Shown piece by piece: positions 30,948 through 41,997 of a stretch of 64,000 nt of DNA; the stretch's first letter is position 1; the number at the start of each line of letters is the position of its first letter. The DNA comes from Pseudomonadota bacterium. Lineage in GTDB: Bacteria > Pseudomonadota > Gammaproteobacteria > Steroidobacterales > Steroidobacteraceae. Below the pieces are notes generated by a model, which saw nothing but the letters and a program-made list of their open reading frames with translations, was not told the DNA's origin and ran no database searches. The stretch spans positions 1-64,000 of the forward strand of contig JADJOO010000001.1 of the NCBI GenBank assembly GCA_016713725.1. The letters are read 5' to 3'. The position numbers and the translations under genes are program-made.

Positions 30948-33564
30948 ATGAACACCGACTTCCGCACGCGTCTTCCCGGCACCACCCTCGACTACTTCGA
31001 CGCGCGCGCCGCTGTCAACGCCGTCGAGCCGGGCGCGTACGACAGGCTGTCGTATACGGCACGTGTGCATGCCGAAAATCTCGTGCGTCGTTGCGACCCG
31101 GAGATTCTCGAGGCCAGCCTGCGTCAATTGATCGAGCGCAAGCGCGATCTGGATTTCCCGTGGTTTCCGGCGCGCGTGGTCTGCCACGACATCCTCGGCC
31201 AGACCGCGCTGGTGGACCTCGCGGGCCTGCGCGATGCGATTGCAGAGCAGGGCGGAGATCCGGCGCAGGTCAATCCCGTGGTGCCGGTGCAGCTGATCGT
31301 CGACCATTCGCTCGCCGTCGAGTGCGGTGGATTCGATCCCGATGCGTTCGCAAAGAACCGGGCGATCGAAGACCGGCGCAACGAAGACCGGTTTCACTTC
31401 ATCGACTGGACCAGGCTCGCGTTCAGGAACGTCGACGTGATTCCGCCGGGCAACGGCATCATGCACCAGATCAACCTGGAGCGAATGTCGCCGGTGATTC
31501 ACGCGCAGGACGGCGTCGCATTCCCGGACACGCTGGTCGGCACCGACAGCCACACGCCTCACGTCGACGCGCTCGGAGTCATCGCGGTCGGTGTCGGCGG
31601 CCTCGAGGCCGAAAGCGTCATGCTGGGCCGTGCTTCATGGATGCGGCTGCCCGACATCGTCGGCGTGCAACTCACTGGCAAGCCGCAACCCGGCATCACG
31701 GCCACCGACATCGTGCTGGCGTTGACCGAGTTCCTGCGTCAGCAGAAAGTGGTCGGCGCGTACCTGGAGTTCTTCGGCGCAGGCGCCGCTGCATTGACGC
31801 TGGGCGATCGTGCAACCATCTCGAACATGGCCCCGGAATACGGCGCGACGGCGGCGATGTTCTTCATCGACGAGCAGACGATCACGTACCTGAGGCTCAC
31901 CGGCCGCGAAGACGCACAGGTGAAGCTGGTCGAGACTTACGCGAAGCACACGGGACTGTGGGCCGACAGCCTCAAGACGGCCGTCTACGAACGCGTGCTC
32001 GAGTTCGGCCTGTCGAGTGTCGTGCGCAACATGGCGGGCCCCTCGAACCCGCACGCGCGCGTCGCGACGAGCGAACTCGCTGCCAGGGGCATCGCAGGAG
32101 CGTGGCAGGACGAGCCGGGCAGGATGCCCGACGGCGCCGTCATCATCGCGGCGATCACCAGCTGCACCAACACCAGCAATCCGCGCAACGTGATTGCAGC
32201 GGGACTGCTCGCGCGTAACGCGAACCGGCTCGGGCCTGCAGCGGAAGCCGTGGGTGAAAAGTTCGCTGGCTCCCGGGTCCAAGGCCGTCGCGCTGTACCT
32301 GGACGAGGCAAAACTGACCACGGAGCTCGAGCAACTCGGGTTCGGCGTTGTCGCGTTCGCCTGCACCACGTGCAACGGCATGAGCGGCGCGCTGGATCCG
32401 GCGATCCAGCAGGAGATCATCGACCGCGACCTGTACGCGACCGCCGTGCTCTCGGGCAATCGCAACTTCGACGGACGCATTCATCCCTATGCGAAGCAGG
32501 CTTTCCTCGCGTCGCCTGCGCTCGTGGTGGCCTACGCCATTGCGGGCACGATCCGCTTCGACATCGAGAAGGATTCCTTCGGCACGGATGCAACGGGCAA
32601 GCCGATCCTGCTGAAGGACCTCTGGCCGTCGGACGCGGAGATCGATGCCGTCGTCGCTGCAAGCGTGAAGCCCGAGCAGTTTCGCAGGGTCTACGAGCCG
32701 ATGTTCCGGATCAGTGTCGAGTCCGGCCCGAAGGTAAGCCCGTTGTACGACTGGCGTGCGCAGAGCACGTACATCCGCCGGCCGCCATACTGGGAAGGCG
32801 CGCTGGCCGGTGCGCGTGCTCTCAAAGGCATGCGGCCGCTGGCGGTGCTCGGCGACAACATCACGACCGACCACCTGTCCCCTTCCAACGCGATCATGGC
32901 GAGCAGCGCGGCAGGTGAATACCTCGCGAAAATGGGCCTGCCGGAAGAAGACTTCAATTCCTACGCGACCCATCGTGGCGATCACCTGACGGCGCAGCGC
33001 GCCACCTTCGCCAACCCCACGCTCAAGAACGAGATGGTGGTCGTCGACGGCAAGGTGAAGACAGGGTCGCTGGCGCGCATCGAGCCCGAAGGCAAAGTCA
33101 CGCGCATGTGGGAAGCGATCGAGACCTACATGGCGCGCAAGCAGCCATTGATCATCATTGCCGGCGCCGACTACGGGCAGGGTTCGTCGCGTGACTGGGC
33201 CGCCAAGGGCGTGCGGCTCGCGGGCGTCGAAGCGATCGCCGCGGAGGGCTTCGAGCGCATTCACCGCACCAACCTGGTCGGCATGGGCGTGTTGCCGCTC
33301 GAGTTCAAGCCGGGAGTGAACCGCAAGTCACTGGGCATCGACGGCACCGAGACGTTCGACGTCATTGGCGAGCGCAAGCCGCGGGCGGATCTCACGCTGG
33401 TCGTTCACCGCGGGAATGGCGAACGTGTCGACGTGCCGGTCACGTGCCGGCTCGACACCGCCGAAGAGGTGTCGATCTACGAAGCGGGTGGCGTGCTGCA
33501 GCGCTTCGCCCGCGACTTCCTGGAGCAATTGGGGACGTTCCCTATTTCCGAGCAGGGGAAATAG
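30948..33564 (+). CDS. acnD: Fe/S-dependent 2-methylcitrate dehydratase AcnD (frameshift near 32235)
   Basis: AcnD is an aconitase-like Fe-S enzyme that, with PrpF, converts 2-methylcitrate to 2-methyl-aconitate. Fe-S ligands are visible in ITSCTNTSNPRN and CTTCNGMSGALD. GTDSHTPHVDALGVIAVGVG and GADYGQGSSRDWAAKGVRLA are aconitase signatures. An extra C in GGGCCTG at 32235-32236 shifts the frame; without it LGLQRKPWVKSSLAPGSK is restored. The corrected length is about 871 residues. The last residues (GTFPISEQGK) are encoded by an inverted repeat, so the C terminus may have been altered by its insertion. Confidence 0.93.
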
Positions 33565-33576
33565 GGGAATGTCCCC
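33531..33576. repeat. Inverted repeat C1 (GGGGACGTTCCCTATTTCC type) across acnD end and prpF start
   Basis: Arms 33531-33549 and 33557-33576 pair with one mismatch and one bulge, followed by TATTTTTC. The acnD stop and the prpF ATG (33569) both fall in the right arm. The sequence is related to palindrome C2 at 41942-41997. Confidence 0.8.
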
Positions 33577-34760
33577 TATTTTTCAGCCGCAGGTCAGCAT
33601 TCCCGCCACGTACCTGCGCGGCGGCACCAGCAAGGGCGTGTTCTTCCGCCTGCAGGACCTGCCCGTTCCTGTGCAGGCGCCGGGCGACGCACGCGATGCA
33701 TTGCTGCTGCGCGTGATCGGCAGCCCGGATCCCTACGGCAAGCAGATCGACGGCATGGGCGGCGCAACGTCGAGCACGAGCAAGACGGTCATCGTGGCGC
33801 GGAGCGCGCGGCCCGGCCACGACGTCGACTACCTGTTCGGCCAGGTGTCGATCGACCAGGCGTTCGTCGACTGGAGCGGCAACTGCGGCAACCTCTCCGC
33901 TGCGGTCGGCCCGTTCGCCATCAGCAACGGCCTCGTCGACGCGAGTCGCGTGCCAAGGGACGGCATCGCGGTCGTGCGCATCTGGCAGGCGAACATCGCC
34001 AAGACCATCGTCGCCCACGTGCCGATCACCAACGGCCAGGTGCAGGAGACCGGCGGCTTCGAGCTCGACGGCGTCACGTTCCCCGCCGCCGAAGTGCAGC
34101 TCGAGTTCATGGACCCAACCGGCGGAGGAAGAGGGCGCGGGTGGCGCCATGTTCCCGACCGGCAACCTCGTCGATGACCTCGTGGTGCCGGGCATCGGCA
34201 CGCTCAAGGCCACGATGATCAACGCGGGAATTCCCACGATCTTCGTCAACGCAGAGGCGGTCGGCTACACCGGCACCGAGCTGCAGGACGCGGTCAACGG
34301 CGATGCGCATGCACTCGCGATGTTCGAGAACATTCGCGCGCACGGCGCGATGCGCATGGGTCTCATCAAGCAACTCGATGAAGCGACCAGGCGGCAGCAC
34401 ACGCCGAAAGTCGCGTTCGTCGCGCGGCCGGCCGACTACACGGCGTCGAGTGGCAAGCGCGTCGCGGCCGCCGAGATCGACCTGCTGGTGCGCGCGCTGT
34501 CGATGGGCAAGCTGCACCATGCCATGATGGGCACCTGCGCGGTGGCCATCGGTACGGCGGCAGCGGTGCCCGGTACGCTGGTGAACCTGGCGGCGGGTGG
34601 CGGAGCACGCACCGCGGTGCGCTTCGGTCATCCCTCCGGCACGTTGCGTGTCGGAGCCGAAGCCATGCGGGTCGACGGCGAATGGGTCGTGACCAAGGCG
34701 ATCATGAGCCGCAGTGCCCGGGTGCTGATGGAAGGTCATGTGCGAGTCCCCGCAACCTGA
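33569..34760 (+). CDS. prpF: 2-Methylaconitate cis-trans isomerase PrpF (frameshift near 34121)
   Basis: PrpF isomerises the aconitate product of AcnD. It has the diaminopimelate-epimerase fold: IPATYLRGGTSKGVFFRLQD, IDGMGGATSSTSKT and WSGNCGNLSAAVGPFAI with the conserved cysteine. One extra G at 34121 (ACCGGCGG for ACCGCGG) shifts the frame. Afterwards GAMFPTGNLVDDLVVPG through EGHVRVPAT is restored, giving about 396 residues. Its ATG lies in the stem of inverted repeat C1, so translation may be affected by folding. TGATG couples it to the next gene. Confidence 0.92.
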
Positions 34761-35738
34761 TGGAAGCCGCCGCGCACGATCATGCGGCGCGTGTCGTCGC
34801 GGAAGTCGCGTACGAAGTTGCATGCCTCGCGCTGATGGACTCGCTCGCGTGCGCATTCACGGCGCTGCAGGATCCCGCGTGCACGCAGCTGCTTGGTTCG
34901 CTCGTGCCCGGCGCAACGATGGCCTTTGGGGCGCGCGTGCCCGGCACGTCGTATCAACTCGATCCGGTGCACGCAGCGTTCAACTTTGGAACGATGGTCA
35001 ACTGGCGGCAGGCGAACGACCCCGCGCTGGCAACGACGTCCGGGCATCTCGCCGATAACCTCGGCGCGATTCTTGCGGTAGCTGACTATCGTGCGCGCAA
35101 GGCAATCGCGGAAGGCGGCAGCCCGCCGCTGGTGCGCGACCTGTTCGCTACCTTGATCCAGGCACATGAACTCGCGTCGCTCGAATGGGCTCGGTCGTGC
35201 CAGGGGAACGAGGACGAATCAGCGACCGGGGGCACCCCTACGAGCGCGAGTGCCGCGTCACGCGTCGCACTGACACGAATCGCGTCCGCCGCATGCTCGG
35301 TCACCCTGCTGGGCGGGACGCCGAATCAGGTGGCCGCCGCGATAGCGATCGCACGCAGCGAGATGCCTGCGACCGAACATCCGGGCACGGTGTTCAACCT
35401 CGACGGGCATGAACACTGGCGAATCGGTGACGCGACCAGCCGAGGGGTGCGTCTCGCGCTCATCGCCCTGGCCGGGCAAAAAGTACCTCTGACGCCTGCG
35501 CCGCATGGCAACGAGGCCACCATGCAGCTTGCCGTGCTGGCCGAGCTCGAACACACCTGGCGGGCAGTGGCTGCAACACCAACCGTCGCCGACCGTATCC
35601 GCGACCGGTTCGCCGCCTGCGTGGCCAGCTCACTTCCCAACGGCGCAGGCCGGCAAGCTGGCCGCAATCTTCCTGGACCGGATTAAGCTCGAAGCCTTAC
35701 CAGTCAATGAGTTAGTGTCGATGACGGTCCGCAACTGA
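34760..35738 (+). CDS. prpD: MmgE/PrpD family protein, short and divergent (frameshift near 35640)
   Basis: PrpD is the Fe-S-independent 2-methylcitrate dehydratase. Matches include LMDSLACAFTALQDPACTQL, VPGTSYQLDPVHAAFNFGTM and HWRIGDATSRGVRLALIALA. The ATG at 34760 overlaps the prpF stop. An extra A at about 35640 breaks the frame; corrected, it ends GKLAAIFLDRIKLEALPVNE and then VSMTVRN, about 325 residues. Full PrpD proteins have about 480, and much of the C-terminal domain is absent or unrecognisable. AcnD/PrpF make it redundant, so it may be degenerating or have another role. Confidence 0.8.
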
Positions 35739-35790
35739 CGGCCACCCCAACGGGCTTCCGGGCGTCACCCGCGACCCGCACGTCCCGGCA

Positions 35791-35808
35791 CGTCAGCCTC
35801 TTCTGACG
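35791..35808 (+). terminator. Short hairpin after the prp operon
   Basis: CGTCAG-CCTCTT-CTGACG lies 53 bases after prpD. The stem is only 6 bp and no T run follows, so it is a weak candidate. Confidence 0.3.
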
Positions 35809-35814
35809 TGGTGA

Positions 35815-35831
35815 TGTAGTTGACTACTACA
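35815..35831. promoter_or_regulatory. Operator-like inverted repeat upstream of the ABC operon
   Basis: TGTAGT-TGACT-ACTACA has 6-bp arms and a 5-base spacer, 65 bases upstream of the ABC ATPase start, and includes TTGACT, a possible -35. It resembles the site of a dimeric repressor. No regulator gene is adjacent. Confidence 0.45.
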
Positions 35832-35896
35832 CCAGTATTCTCCTAGGATGCCTCCAGTCAAAGGCCGGCCCAGGCCCGGTCCGGGAGGAATCCACC

Positions 35897-36778
35897 ATGC
35901 TGCGCATCGATAACCTGACCCACGTCTACCCCAACGGCACGCGCGCGCTCGACGCGGTCACGCTTGAGGTACCGCGAGGCATGTTCGGCCTGCTCGGCCC
36001 CAATGGCGCGGGCAAGTCGTCACTGATGCGCTGCATCGCGACGCTGCAGATCCCCACGCAGGGCGCGATTCGTTTCGGCGATCTCGATGTGCTCGCCAGC
36101 CCCGACGTACTGCGCCGCACCCTTGGCTACCTGCCACAGGACTTCGGGGTGTACCCGCGCGTCACGGCGCTCGACATGCTCGATCACCTCGCCGTGCTCA
36201 AGGGCTTCGCCAACGGCAAGGAACGCCGCGAGACTGTCGACGCGCTGCTGCACCAGGTCAACCTCTGGGAGGTGCGCAAGAAGGCGCTCGCCGGATTCTC
36301 GGGCGGCATGCGGCAGCGGTTCGGCATCGCGCAGGCACTCCTTGGCCAGCCGCAGCTGATCATCGTCGACGAGCCCACTGCCGGCCTCGATCCCGAAGAA
36401 CGCAATCGCTTCCTGAACCTGCTGGCCGAGATCGGCGAGAACGTGGTCGTGATCCTGTCGACGCACATCGTCGAGGACGTCTCGGACCTCTGCCCCAGCA
36501 TGGCCATCATCGCCAGTGGGCGCATCGTCAAGATCGGCGCCCCTCTGCAATTGATTGCCTCGATGAACGGGCGTGTCTGGCGCAAGACCATTGCCAAGGA
36601 CGAACTCGGAGCGCACCAGCGCGACCACGAGGTGATTGCCACGCGACTCTTCGGTGGGCGCACCGTCATCCACGTGCTGGCCGATGCGAATCCCGGCGAC
36701 GGCTTCGAACCGATGCAGGGCGGCCTCGAGGACGTCTACTTCTCGACGCTGGCCGGCACGCGCCGCCAGGCAGCCTGA
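35897..36778 (+). CDS. ABC transporter ATP-binding protein
   Basis: This is the nucleotide-binding subunit of an ABC transporter. Walker A GPNGAGKSS, Q-loop LPQDFGVYP, signature LAGFSGGMRQR, Walker B QLIIVDEPTAGLDP and switch STHIVEDVSDL are all present in 293 residues. The start has GGAGG upstream. It is followed 9 bases later by the permease/M1 fusion, so the two form one transporter. The direction of transport and substrate cannot be told. ATPases of this subtype often serve exporters. Confidence 0.93.
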   Translation: MLRIDNLTHVYPNGTRALDAVTLEVPRGMFGLLGPNGAGKSSLMRCIATLQIPTQGAIRFGDLDVLASPDVLRRTLGYLPQDFGVYPRVTALDMLDHLAVLKGFANGKERRETVDALLHQVNLWEVRKKALAGFSGGMRQRFGIAQALLGQPQLIIVDEPTAGLDPEERNRFLNLLAEIGENVVVILSTHIVEDVSDLCPSMAIIASGRIVKIGAPLQLIASMNGRVWRKTIAKDELGAHQRDHEVIATRLFGGRTVIHVLADANPGDGFEPMQGGLEDVYFSTLAGTRRQAA

Positions 36779-36787
36779 GGCGAGGCG

Positions 36788-39700
36788 ATGTTCAAGTCCG
36801 TCGCCGCGTTCGAGCTGCGCTACCAGCTCAAGTCACCCGCGTTCTGGGTGACCTTCGCCATATTCCTGCTGCTCACGTTCGCCGCTACCGCATCGGACAA
36901 CGTCCAGATCGGCTCCGGTGGCAACGTCTGGAAGAATTCGCCCTACGCCATCGCCCAGACACTGATGGTCATGACCGTCTTCTCGGTCTTCATCCTGACG
37001 GCGTTCGTCGCCAACGTCGTGGTGCGCGACGACGAGACCGGATTCGGCCCGATCATTCATTCGACACGTCTTTCACGTTTCGACTACCTGTTTGGCCGTT
37101 TCACGGGCGCGTTTCTCGCGGGCTGCCTGCTGTTCCTCAGCGCGCCGCTCGGCATGATCGTCGGCGCCGCGATGCCGTGGCTCGATCCCGAGGTGCTCGG
37201 GCCCTTCAACCTGTGGCACTACGTCTACGTCTACCTGCTGCTCTGCGTGCCGACGCTGTTCGTCACCGGCGCCGGCTTCTTCGCGATCGCGACCGCCACG
37301 CGCTCGATGATGTGGACGTACGTCGGCGTCATCGTGTTCCTGGTGCTCTACCTGGTCGCGACAGGATTCCTGGCGCGGCCGGAGTTCATCAATACTGTCG
37401 CGCTGGTCGATCCGTTCGGCCTCGGGGCGTACGACCAGGCCACCCGCTACTGGACCGCCGCCGAGCGCAACACGCAGATCCCCGCATTCGCCGGCTACAT
37501 CCTCTGGAACCGCGCGTTATGGGTGGGTGTCGCGCTTGCGTTGCTCGGCCTCGCCTGGGCGATCTATTCGCGCGCCGCAACGGGAAGCCGCATGGCCGCG
37601 GCCAAGGCACCGGATCAGACGGACGACGATGCGCCGGCAGTCGCCGCGCGCGCCGCGGCCACGCCGGCCGTGCAGGCGAAACCGTCCGGCGATGCCGGCT
37701 GGAGCCAGCTCTGGGCACTCACCAGGTTCGACATGGCCGCCGCTGTTCGCAGTCCCGCCTTCATCGTGCTGCTCGGCATCGGCTTCGTGAACTCGCTGGC
37801 CTCGCTCTGGTACGCCGACGAGAGGTACGGCAACACGATCCATCCCGTCACGCGGATCATGATCGAGGCACTGCAAGGCGCCTTCACGATCATTCCGTTG
37901 ATCATCGCGATCTATTACGCGGGTGAACTCGTCTGGCGCGACCGTGACCGCCGCATGCACGAGATCATCGACTCGACCCCGGCGCCCGACTGGGCGTTCG
38001 TCGTGCCGAAGATTCTCTCCATCTCGATCGTCCTGTTCTCGACCCTGGCGGCAAGCGTGTTCGCGGCGATCGTCGTGCAGCTGCTCAAGGGATATCTCGA
38101 TCTCGAGGTCGGCAAGTATCTCGCCTGGTACGTCGCTGCCGACGACCGTGAGCGTGGTGCTGTTCGCGGTGCTCGCGATCTTCATGCAGACGCTCGTGTC
38201 GCACAAGTCCTTCGGCTGGATGCTGATGCTGCTGTTCGTGGTCGGCCAGACAACCTTCGATCGGCTCGGCTTCGAGCACAATCTTTACCAGTACGCGGGC
38301 AACCCCGGCACACCGCTCTCCGACATGAACGGACAGGGTGATTTCGGACGCTTCGCCTGGTGGTTCCGCGCCTATTGGTCGGCCGCGGCCGTCGTGCTCG
38401 CCGTCCTGGCGTACGCGCTCTGGCGTCGTGGCATCGGCGCGCCGCTCAAGACGCGTCTTGCGCATCTGCCGCGAAAGATCCGCGGTACCCCGGGGCTGGT
38501 GGCGGCTGCATCCGTTGTCGCGATGATCGGGCTCGGCAGCTGGATCTACTACAACACCAACGTCGTGAACGAGTACACGACGACGCTGGGTCGTGAACGG
38601 GACCAGGCCGACTACGAAAAAGCGCTGATCGGCTACGAGAACGTGCCGCAGCCGCGCATCACCGACGTCCAGCTTGCGGTGGACCTGTATCCCGGCGAAC
38701 CGCGCGCGGTGACTCGCGGCCGCTACGTGATCCAGAACCGCACCGGTGCGCCGCTCGGCCAGGTGCACGTGCGCTGGCTCAAGCCGTTGCAGATGACGAA
38801 ACTCGATGTCGAGGGTGCGAAACTCAAGCAGGAGCACGTCGGTCAGGATTACCGGATCTACCAGTTCGATCTTCCGATGGCGCCGCTCGAAGTCCGTCGC
38901 ATCACGTTCGAGACGCTGCGCGAGCAGAAGGGCTTCCGCAATTCGGACAACGAGCGCCGCATCGTCGACAACGGCACGTTCCTCGACAACACGGAGATCG
39001 CGCCGATGCTCGGCATGAGTCGCGACGGCCTGCTGCAGGATCGTGCGAAGCGCCGCAAGCACGGTCTGCCGCCCGAACTGCGCCCCGCGAAGCTCGAGGA
39101 CGAGAGCGCACGCGCGTTCAGCGGGCTGCGTCACGACAGCGACTGGGTGAACTCGGACATCACCGTCTCGACCACGGCGGACCAGGTCGCCATCGCACCG
39201 GGGTACCGTGAGTCCGAGTCGGTTGCGGCCGGCCGCCGCACCACCCGATATCGCAGTGACGCGCCGATCAACAACTTCTTCTCCGTGCAGTCGGCCCGGT
39301 ACGAGGTGGCGAAGGATCGCTGGAAGAACGTCGAGCTGGCTGTCTACTACGATCCTGCGCACTCCTACAACGTCGAGCGCATGCAGACGGCGATGAAAGC
39401 GTCGCTGGACTACTTCACCACGAATTTCAGCCCGTTCCAGTTTCGCCAGGTGCGAATCCTGGAGTTTCCGGACTATGCGAGCTTCGCGCAGTCCTTCGCC
39501 AACACGATTCCGTACTCGGAAGGCATCGGCTTCGTTTCGGACTATCGCGATGCCGAGAAGATCGACATGGTCACCTACATCACGGCGCACGAAGTCGGGC
39601 ATCAGTGGTGGGGTCACCAGGTCATCAGCGCCGACCAGCAGGGCGGGACGTTCATCATCGAGTCGCTCGCGCAGTACTCCGCGCTGATGGTGATGGAGCA

Positions 39701-40406
39701 GGTGTACGGGCCGGAGCAGATCCGCAAGTTCCTGAAGTACGAACTCGACCGCTACCTCCGCGCGCGCGGCGGTGAAGTGCTCGAGGAGCTGCCGCTCGTG
39801 CGCGTCGAGAACCAGCCTTACATCCACTACCAGAAGGGCGGCCTTGCGCTGTACCTGCTCAAGGACCAGATCGGCGCGGACAAGGTCAACGAGGCGTTGC
39901 GGGGCCTGATCGCGGAATTTGCGTTCAAGCCGGCGCCGTACGCCAACCCGACGGACCTCATCAAGCGGTTCCGTGCTCTGGCCGGTCCCGAGCATCAGCA
40001 GCTGATCACGGACCTGTTCGAGGAGATCACGCTGTACGACGTGAAAGTGACGGACGCGAAGGCGAAACGCCGGTCCGATGGCCGCTGGGACGTCACGCTC
40101 GAGGTGGACGCGCGCAAGCTCCATGCCGATGGCAGGGGCAAGGAGACCGAGGCGCCGCTGGTCGAAATGTTCGATGTCGGCGCGTTCACGGTCGAGCCGG
40201 GTCGCAAGGGCTACGACAGGTCGAGCGTGCTCGCCGTCAAGCGGATGCCGGTACACAGTGGCAAGCAGACGCTGGCGTTCGTGACCGACAAGGAGCCGAA
40301 CTTTGCGGGTGTCGATCCGTTCAACAAGTGGATCGATCGCAATTCGGACGACAACGTCAAGGAAGTGACCAAGGCGGAGTCGCTCGCGGCCCTGTCGCAC
40401 CTGTAG
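36788..40406 (+). CDS. ABC permease fused to M1-family metallopeptidase (frameshift near 38135)
   Basis: This is a single long protein of about 1,205 residues once an extra G at 38135 is removed (LAWYV then LPTTVSVVLFAVLAIFMQ). The first half has ABC2-type membrane segments, for example AFWVTFAIFLLLTFAATA and TYVGVIVFLVLYLVATGFLA, with a second set from about residue 315. After the last helix (LVAAASVVAMIGLGSWIYY) a large extracytoplasmic region leads to the zinc site HEVGHQWWGH, with the third ligand in FIIESLAQYSAL, the HExxH-x18-E pattern of M1 aminopeptidases. This architecture is known in related bacteria. It probably processes peptides on the periplasmic face. Confidence 0.9.
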
Positions 40407-40487
40407 CGCCGGGCGGACTCCTCCAGCCCGCTCACGTCAGCGGGAGCGGGCCAGGGTCAGGGGCGTGGTCCGGTGTATCCTGCCCCG

Positions 40488-41114
40488 ATGACCGACCTCA
40501 TCGAAGGGGCCCGCGGCCTCGGAGTCGAACTCGACGCAACGCAGTGCGCAAAACTGCTCCTGCACCTCGACCTGCTCGACGACTGGAACACGCGCATGAA
40601 CCTCACGGCCATCCGCGAGCGACCGGCGCAGGTCACCAAGCACATCCTCGACAGCCTGACGATGGTGCCCTGGCTGCGTGGCAGGCGCGTCGCGGACATC
40701 GGCAGTGGCGCCGGCTTCCCCGGCATTCCGCTCGCGATCGTCGTGCCCGGCGTGCATTTCGTGCTGGTCGAATCGATCGGCAAGAAGTGCCGCTTCCTCG
40801 AACACGTCCGCGACACGCTCGCGCTGAACAACGTCGAGGTCGCGCAGGCGCGTGCCGAGGCCTATCAGCCATCGGTCCGTTTCGATACGGTGATCGCGCG
40901 TGCCGTCGGCCAGCTTGCGGACCTGGTCAAGAATGCGGGCGGACTCGTGGCTGGCGGCGGGCGCCTGCTCGCGATGAAGGGCCGCTATCCGACCGACGAG
41001 CTGGCCAAGGGCTTCAGCGGCTGGAAGGTCGTGGCCGTGCACAAACTGCACGTGCCCGGCCTGGATGAGGAACGGCACCTCGTCGAACTCGCCCACTCCC
41101 ACGAAAAAGTCTGA
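40488..41114 (+). CDS. rsmG: 16S rRNA (guanine527-N7)-methyltransferase RsmG
   Basis: RsmG methylates G527 of 16S rRNA with SAM. It has 208 residues from ATG 40488; a GTG at 40473 would add 5. The SAM-binding motif is ADIGSGAGFPGIPLAI, preceded by HILDSLTMVPWL and followed by FVLVESIGKKCRFLEHVRDT. VIARAVGQLADL completes the family pattern. It begins the rsmG-parA segment, normally next to mnmG, here 24 kb away. parA starts 24 bases after its stop. Confidence 0.96.
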   Translation: MTDLIEGARGLGVELDATQCAKLLLHLDLLDDWNTRMNLTAIRERPAQVTKHILDSLTMVPWLRGRRVADIGSGAGFPGIPLAIVVPGVHFVLVESIGKKCRFLEHVRDTLALNNVEVAQARAEAYQPSVRFDTVIARAVGQLADLVKNAGGLVAGGGRLLAMKGRYPTDELAKGFSGWKVVAVHKLHVPGLDEERHLVELAHSHEKV

Positions 41115-41138
41115 TTCCCCTGTATCCTTGGGCGTTCC

Positions 41139-41942
41139 ATGCAACGGGTCATCGCAGTCGCGAACCAGAAAGGCGGGGTCGGCAAGACGACGACCTCCGT
41201 CAACCTGGCTGCGTCGCTCGCCGCGACACAGCGCAAGGTGCTGCTGATCGATTGCGATCCGCAGGGCAACGCCACGATGGGTTGCGGTGTCGACAAGGCC
41301 AGTCTCGGGCGGTCGACGACCGACGTGCTGCTCGGCGACTGCGAACTGACGGCTGCGCTCCTGCCCGTCGATCCCGGCAACTTCACGCTGCTGCCCGGCA
41401 ACCAGGACCTGGTCGCCGCGGAAGTGCAGCTGATGAGCATGATCGGCAGCGAGCTCCGATTGCGGAATGCGCTGAAGCCGGTCCGCGACCTTTACGACGT
41501 CATCATCATCGACTGCCCGCCGGCGCTGAACCTGCTGACACTCAACGCGCTGGTCGCGGCCGACAGCGTGCTCGTGCCGATGCAGTGCGAGTACTACGCG
41601 CTCGAAGGCCTCTCGTCGCTGATGAACACGGTCGAGCAGATTCGCGCGAGCGTGAATCCCGACCTCGGGCTCGAAGGCATCCTGCGTACGATGTACGACC
41701 CGCGCAACAACCTGTCGAATGAAGTGTCGGGTCAGCTGCTGATGCATTTCGGCGACAAGGTCTTCCGCACGGTGATCCCGCGCAACGTGCGGCTCGCGGA
41801 AGCGCCCAGTTTTGGCAAAGCCGTGCTGTTCCACGACAAGGATTCGCGCGGCGCACTCGCATACCTCGCGCTCGCCGGCGAGATGATCCGCCGCGAAGAA
41901 GAAGCGCTGGCCGGGCCCGTCACGGAGCCCGACGTAGAGTGA
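41139..41942 (+). CDS. parA: Chromosome partitioning ATPase ParA
   Basis: ParA/Soj is a deviant-Walker ATPase that moves ParB-parS complexes apart. It has 267 residues. The deviant Walker A KGGVGKTT is at residues 11-18, DCDPQGNATMG follows, and IIIDCPPALNLLTLNAL is the Walker B region. The 3' end reaches the edge of a 56-bp palindrome shared with the convergent PagL-like gene. parB follows that gene. Confidence 0.97.
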   Translation: MQRVIAVANQKGGVGKTTTSVNLAASLAATQRKVLLIDCDPQGNATMGCGVDKASLGRSTTDVLLGDCELTAALLPVDPGNFTLLPGNQDLVAAEVQLMSMIGSELRLRNALKPVRDLYDVIIIDCPPALNLLTLNALVAADSVLVPMQCEYYALEGLSSLMNTVEQIRASVNPDLGLEGILRTMYDPRNNLSNEVSGQLLMHFGDKVFRTVIPRNVRLAEAPSFGKAVLFHDKDSRGALAYLALAGEMIRREEEALAGPVTEPDVE

Positions 41943-41997
41943 GAAATAGGGGACGCTCACCTATTTCCGCGGAAATAGGTGAGCGTCCCCTATTTCT
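41942..41997. terminator. Perfect 56-bp palindrome C2 between convergent parA and pagL-like genes
   Basis: The sequence is perfectly self-complementary around TTTCCGCGGAAA (centre 41969/41970) over 56 bp. It contains AAATAGGGGACG and CGTCCCCTATTT, related to repeat C1. It overlaps the last base of parA and the last base of the convergent gene's stop codon, so a bidirectional terminator role is likely. Confidence 0.8.

Noticed and set aside
38085..40400. 771-codon - strand frame opposite the M1 peptidase
   Set aside because: Antisense shadow. The + strand shows the zinc motif and membrane helices.
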